A stretch of 57,425 bases of DNA, from the NCBI GenBank assembly GCA_035574915.1, contig DATLYJ010000020.1, forward strand, positions 1-57,425. Direction: 5' to 3'. Below are positions 54,399 to 57,425 of this stretch, one piece after another. How positions within the stretch are numbered: position 1 is the first letter of the stretch; each line of letters opens with the position of its first letter. Under the pieces are notes generated by a model. That model was given only the letters and a program-made list of their open reading frames with translations. It did no database searches and had not been told where the DNA came from. Source of the stretch: Dehalococcoidia bacterium. Lineage in GTDB: Bacteria > Chloroflexota > Dehalococcoidia > DSTF01 > WHTK01. A program made the translations under genes and the position numbers.

Positions 54399-55534
54399 GC
54401 GCCAGCCGCATCCCGGTAATCGACCTCAAGCGCCAGTACGCCGCGCTCAAGGCCGAAATAGACGAGGCGGTAAGGCGGGTGGTCGAGTCGGGCTACTACG
54501 TGATGGGGCCAGAGGTCAGGGCCTTCGAGCAGGAGTGGGCCCGTTACTGCGGGACGGAGCACTGCGTGGCGCTGGCCAACGGCACCGACTCGCTGCACCT
54601 GGCCCTGCGAGCCCTTGGCGTCGGGCCCGGGGACGAAGTTGTCACCGTTGCCTTCACGCTCAGCGCGACGCTGGACGCGATCATCGCCCTCGGCGCCCGG
54701 CCGGTCCTCGTCGACATCGACCCGTCGACCTACACGATGGACCCAGCGCTTGTCCCGTCCGCCCTGTCGCCTCGCACGAAGGCGGTCCTGCCGGTGCACA
54801 TCTACGGCCACCCGGCGGACATGGACGCCATCCTCGAGGTGGCCTCGGCAGCCGGCCTGCCCGTGGTCGCTGACTCCTGCGAGGCGCACGGGACGCTGTA
54901 CCGGGGCAAACAGGTCAATTCGCTGGCGCATGTGAGCTGCTTCAGCTTCTACCCCACGAAGGGCCTGAACGCGATGGGCGACGCCGGCGCGATCGTGACC
55001 AACGACGCCGGGTTGGCCGAGCGCGTGCGCCGGCTGCGAGTACACGGCTGGGATCGCCGCTTCCACAGCGCCGAGTCGAGCCTGAACAGCCGGATGGACG
55101 AAATCCACGGCGCCGTCTTGCGCACGAAACTGCCCCACCTTGACGCCTGGAACCGCCGCCGCAACGAGATCGCGGCCCGCTATGACGCCGCCGTAGCCGG
55201 CTCCAGCGTGCGCCCGGCGCCGCACGCGCCCTGGGCCACGCCAAGCTACTACCTCTACGTCATCGCAACGCCTGAGCGCGACGCCCTGCGTCGCGACCTC
55301 GACGCGGCCGGCATCGACTCTGACGTCCACTGGCCGGAGCCGCCCCATCTGCAGCCGGCTTTCGCCCACCTTGGCTACGAGAAGGGCAGCCTGCCGGTCA
55401 CCGAGCGGGTGTGCAATGAGGTGTTGACCCTGCCGATGTTCCCGGAGCTGACGGACGCCGAAGTCGACCGAGTGTGTGACGTGCTGCGGCGGTTCGCGGC
55501 CAGGACCGCGTCCCTGCCGGTGCCCGGCGGGTAA
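54395..55534 (+). CDS. DegT/DnrJ/EryC1-family sugar aminotransferase
   Basis: 379 residues from a GTG overlapping the epimerase stop by four bases (GTGA). VIDLKRQYAALKAEIDEAV near 8-26, MGPEVRAFEQEWARYCGTE near 36-54, NGTDSLHLALRALGVGPGDE near 60-79, the PLP-Asp region VVADSCEAHGTLYRGK near 160-175, and the Schiff-base Lys in CFSFYPTKGLNAMGDAGAI near 183-201. Transfers an amino group to a keto-sugar nucleotide, the usual step after an epimerase/dehydratase. Together with the three upstream genes it suggests an amino-sugar-containing surface glycan. Confidence 0.93.
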   Translation: MSASRIPVIDLKRQYAALKAEIDEAVRRVVESGYYVMGPEVRAFEQEWARYCGTEHCVALANGTDSLHLALRALGVGPGDEVVTVAFTLSATLDAIIALGARPVLVDIDPSTYTMDPALVPSALSPRTKAVLPVHIYGHPADMDAILEVASAAGLPVVADSCEAHGTLYRGKQVNSLAHVSCFSFYPTKGLNAMGDAGAIVTNDAGLAERVRRLRVHGWDRRFHSAESSLNSRMDEIHGAVLRTKLPHLDAWNRRRNEIAARYDAAVAGSSVRPAPHAPWATPSYYLYVIATPERDALRRDLDAAGIDSDVHWPEPPHLQPAFAHLGYEKGSLPVTERVCNEVLTLPMFPELTDAEVDRVCDVLRRFAARTASLPVPGG

Positions 55535-55663
55535 CATCAGTCCCTTGCCGCACGCCCCGTCCCGCGGTATACGCTAGAGGTGCGACGGGTCTCGCGAGGG
55601 CCCAGCACTTTACCAGCCGAATACCTCCCGTCCCGCCGTGCTTCCTCTGGAAAGGAGTACGGA

Positions 55664-56431
55664 ATGACCGATAGGCTGACTGACGAAGTCGCCTTGTTCA
55701 TTGACCTGGAGAACATCACGACAGCTCTGTGGAACAAGTTTCAGCAGGCGCCCGACGCGGCGTCTTGGGTCGAAAAGGCTCGCAAGTACGGTCCCATTAG
55801 CTTCGCCCGCGCCTACGGTGATTTCAGCCAGCCGCACCTCGCCAGGCTGGAATCTGACCTCAGGGCCTACGGCATCGAGAAATTCGACTGTCCAACGAAG
55901 CAACGCGGCGGCCTCACCCAGAGCACCGTCGACGCCAACATCATCTATGACCTTTTCGAGGTGGCCCAGGACCGCCCGGCCATCAAGACCTTCGTCCTGA
56001 TGGCCGGTGACAGCGATTACATCCGTATCGTGGCGCGGCTGCGAAACCGCCAGCAGAAGGACGTCGTCATCGCCGGCGTGCCCGGCAGCATCAGCCGGGA
56101 CCTGATCCGCGCCGCGAACATCGAGGACAGCATCGAGCCGGTAGCGCCGGTCGAGATCGACGAGCACAAGCTCATTCGCATCATCTACAACTACGAGGAG
56201 TCCCGCCGGCCAGGCATCTTGCCGACCTTCCGCTACATGCTCCAGTACGTGTCCGACCCCCGGAACATCGACGTGATCAGCCCCCAGCTTGCCCCCAGCA
56301 AGCTCAATGACTTCGTGCGGAGCGGCATTCTGGAGCAATTCGAGACGCAGGGAAACGCGGGAACCCCTGTGCGTGTGACTCGCCTCAACCACGAACACCC
56401 CACCGTGAAAGAGGCGTTGAAGGACATCTAA
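55664..56431 (+). CDS. NYN-domain (LabA/DUF88-like) protein
   Basis: 255 residues from an ATG with AAAGGAG six bases upstream. The NYN (PIN-like nuclease) motifs are ALFIDLENITTALW near 9-22 (first acids), STVDANIIYDLF near 84-95 (middle Asp) and VLMAGDSDYIRIVARL near 106-121 (last acids). The C-terminal 100 residues resemble the OST-HTH/LOTUS or winged-helix tails of LabA proteins (SPQLAPSKLNDFVRSGILEQ). NYN proteins are predicted magnesium-dependent ribonucleases, some in RNA silencing or turnover. Its target is unknown. Confidence 0.88.
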   Translation: MTDRLTDEVALFIDLENITTALWNKFQQAPDAASWVEKARKYGPISFARAYGDFSQPHLARLESDLRAYGIEKFDCPTKQRGGLTQSTVDANIIYDLFEVAQDRPAIKTFVLMAGDSDYIRIVARLRNRQQKDVVIAGVPGSISRDLIRAANIEDSIEPVAPVEIDEHKLIRIIYNYEESRRPGILPTFRYMLQYVSDPRNIDVISPQLAPSKLNDFVRSGILEQFETQGNAGTPVRVTRLNHEHPTVKEALKDI

Positions 56432-56487
56432 CGGCGGGGCGGGAGGCTTCGGCGGTAATATAGAGCGTCCGGCGCTGAGAGGCCCTT

Positions 56488-57425
56488 CTGACTGCCACCG
56501 ACACTACTCACAATCTCCTACGCGGCCTCCAGGAGGCGCTCGGTCCGTCTCAGGTCGATACACGCCCCGAGACTGTCACGGCCCTGGCAGATGACGCGCT
56601 CAGGGGCCGCGGCGCGGTGGCGGACGCGCCTCAGCCACCGATTGCCGTCGTGAGGCCCCGAGACGCCCAGGGCGTGGCCAGCGTACTGCGGCTCGCCGGC
56701 GCTGCCGCGGTCCCGGTTGTCGTCTACGGGGCGGGCACCGGCCTCATGGGCGGCGCTCGCTCCCTCAGGCCCGGCCTCGTCCTCGATACCACCGGCCTCG
56801 ATGGAGTGGACGTCCGCCCGGCAGACCGGCTTGTCTGGGCCGGCGCTGGCGCTGTGCTCGCCGACGTCGACGCTCGCCTCCGGGAGCACGGCCTCGCGCT
56901 CGGCCACGACCCCTGGACCTTCCCGGTCGCCACTGTAGGCGGACCGATCAGCACGAACGGCCTCGGCTACAAGGGCGGCCGCTACGGCGGCATGGGCGAC
57001 CAGGTGCTGGCGATCGAGGCCGTGCTGGCGGACGGGACGGTCTTGCGCACACCCGCCGTGCCCAGGCACTCCACCGGCCCCGATCTCGCGCGCCTGTTTG
57101 TCGGCGCCGAAGGGTTGCTCGGTGTGGTAACCGCCGCGGCCCTGCGGGCCTTCCCGGTAGCAGAGCGGCTGGAGTTCCTCGCCTTCAGCTTCGAGAGCTT
57201 CGAAGCTGGCTTCGAAGCGGTCGCCGCCATCTGCGGCTTGGGCCTGCGGCCGGCGTTCCTGGACTACGGCGAGGAGCACGCCAGCCGCTGGCGCGGCCCT
57301 CGCGACGAGCCCCCCTGCCTCTACCTGGGGTTCGAGGGCTTCGCCGAGGAGGTGGAGGCCTGCCTGACCCGCGCGCGAAGGATCGCTACCGCCCACGGCG
57401 GGAGTGCCCTCGCGGAGGACGAGGC
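56488..57425 (+). CDS. FAD-linked oxidase (GlcD/AGPS-like), 3' end cut by the window
   Basis: About 312 residues are visible, continuing past the end. The N-terminal helix LLRGLQEALGPSQVDTRPET precedes the PCMH/FAD domain: PIAVVRPRDAQGVASVLRLA (near 51-70) and VVVYGAGTGLMGGARSLRPG (near 76-95), then DPWTFPVATVGGPISTNGLG (near 138-157) and GAEGLLGVVTAAALRAFPVA. The FAD-binding strand GxGTGLxGG is intact. No ATG, GTG or TTG lies in frame between the stop at 56476-56478 and 56617; a GTG at 56617 would cut off the conserved first helix, so a CTG at 56488 (GAGAGG five bases upstream) is inferred. Glycolate, D-lactate or alkyl-DHAP-type oxidation is possible. Confidence 0.85.
   Translation, partial: MTATDTTHNLLRGLQEALGPSQVDTRPETVTALADDALRGRGAVADAPQPPIAVVRPRDAQGVASVLRLAGAAAVPVVVYGAGTGLMGGARSLRPGLVLDTTGLDGVDVRPADRLVWAGAGAVLADVDARLREHGLALGHDPWTFPVATVGGPISTNGLGYKGGRYGGMGDQVLAIEAVLADGTVLRTPAVPRHSTGPDLARLFVGAEGLLGVVTAAALRAFPVAERLEFLAFSFESFEAGFEAVAAICGLGLRPAFLDYGEEHASRWRGPRDEPPCLYLGFEGFAEEVEACLTRARRIATAHGGSALAEDE

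Noticed and set aside
1-57425. tRNA, rRNA, CRISPR arrays, insertion sequences, phage genes
   Set aside because: I saw no T-loop-type motif in a cloverleaf context, no direct repeats with spacers, no transposase or integrase, and no terminal inverted repeats around any gene.

Overview
This window (about 57.4 kb, roughly two-thirds G+C) is ordinary bacterial chromosome with short intergenic gaps, GTG and TTG starts, and many 1- to 4-base gene overlaps. There is no rRNA, tRNA, CRISPR array, insertion sequence or prophage. The mix of families (RNase J next to a family 4 uracil-DNA glycosylase, zinc-ribbon membrane proteins, lipoproteins, LuxR-type regulators, PPi-type phosphofructokinase) and the frequent -10 boxes only 6 to 10 bases before start codons fit a high-G+C Chloroflexota-like bacterium, perhaps near Dehalococcoidia. 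That placement is inference, not proof.

Layout. 1-1,965: a 33-residue C2H2 zinc-finger microprotein with its own terminator, a GT2 glycosyltransferase and a PHP phosphoesterase. 2,035-5,545: TetR regulator with a clear promoter and operator, MBL hydrolase, an unknown protein, a DinB-GNAT fusion and a small acidic protein. 5,596-10,201: NudC, then an MutM-led group of four genes (MutM, two unknowns, a lipoprotein) and a P1 peptidase. 10,310-12,453: tandem duplicated regulators with a dead alpha/beta-hydrolase domain and a LuxR HTH. 12,575-15,074: a secreted/membrane cluster (cupin protein, Cys-rich microprotein, 30-residue ORF, small secreted protein, His-rich membrane protein, small membrane protein) behind a possible structured leader. 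15,124-19,937: UbiB-like kinase, double-hotdog protein, serine hydrolase, enoyl-CoA hydratase. 20,029-23,323: a K+ channel/RCK protein overlapping a large caspase-like lipoprotein. 23,458-29,460: VOC protein, PhzF, two zinc-ribbon membrane proteins, DinB protein, DUF385-like protein, MiaB, SDR. 29,520-34,799: UDG4-RNase J operon, TPP enzyme, VapBC. 34,952-42,637: PPi-type PFK, ECF sigma/anti-sigma/cupredoxin, a two-component system and Rel. 42,720-49,066: five tightly packed genes (large FtsX-type permease, two ATPases, Dabb-like protein, thermonuclease). 49,134-51,633: lipoprotein, threonine aldolase and two unknowns. 51,789-55,534: a four-gene glycan operon (GT2, methyltransferase, epimerase, aminotransferase). 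55,664-end: NYN-domain protein and a truncated FAD-linked oxidase that seems to start at CTG.

The least explained parts are the microprotein-rich cluster at 12.6-15.1 kb, the caspase-like lipoprotein overlapping the K+ channel, the duplicated hydrolase-LuxR regulators, the ABC ATPase with an AbrB-like tail, and the repeated leaderless promoter layout.
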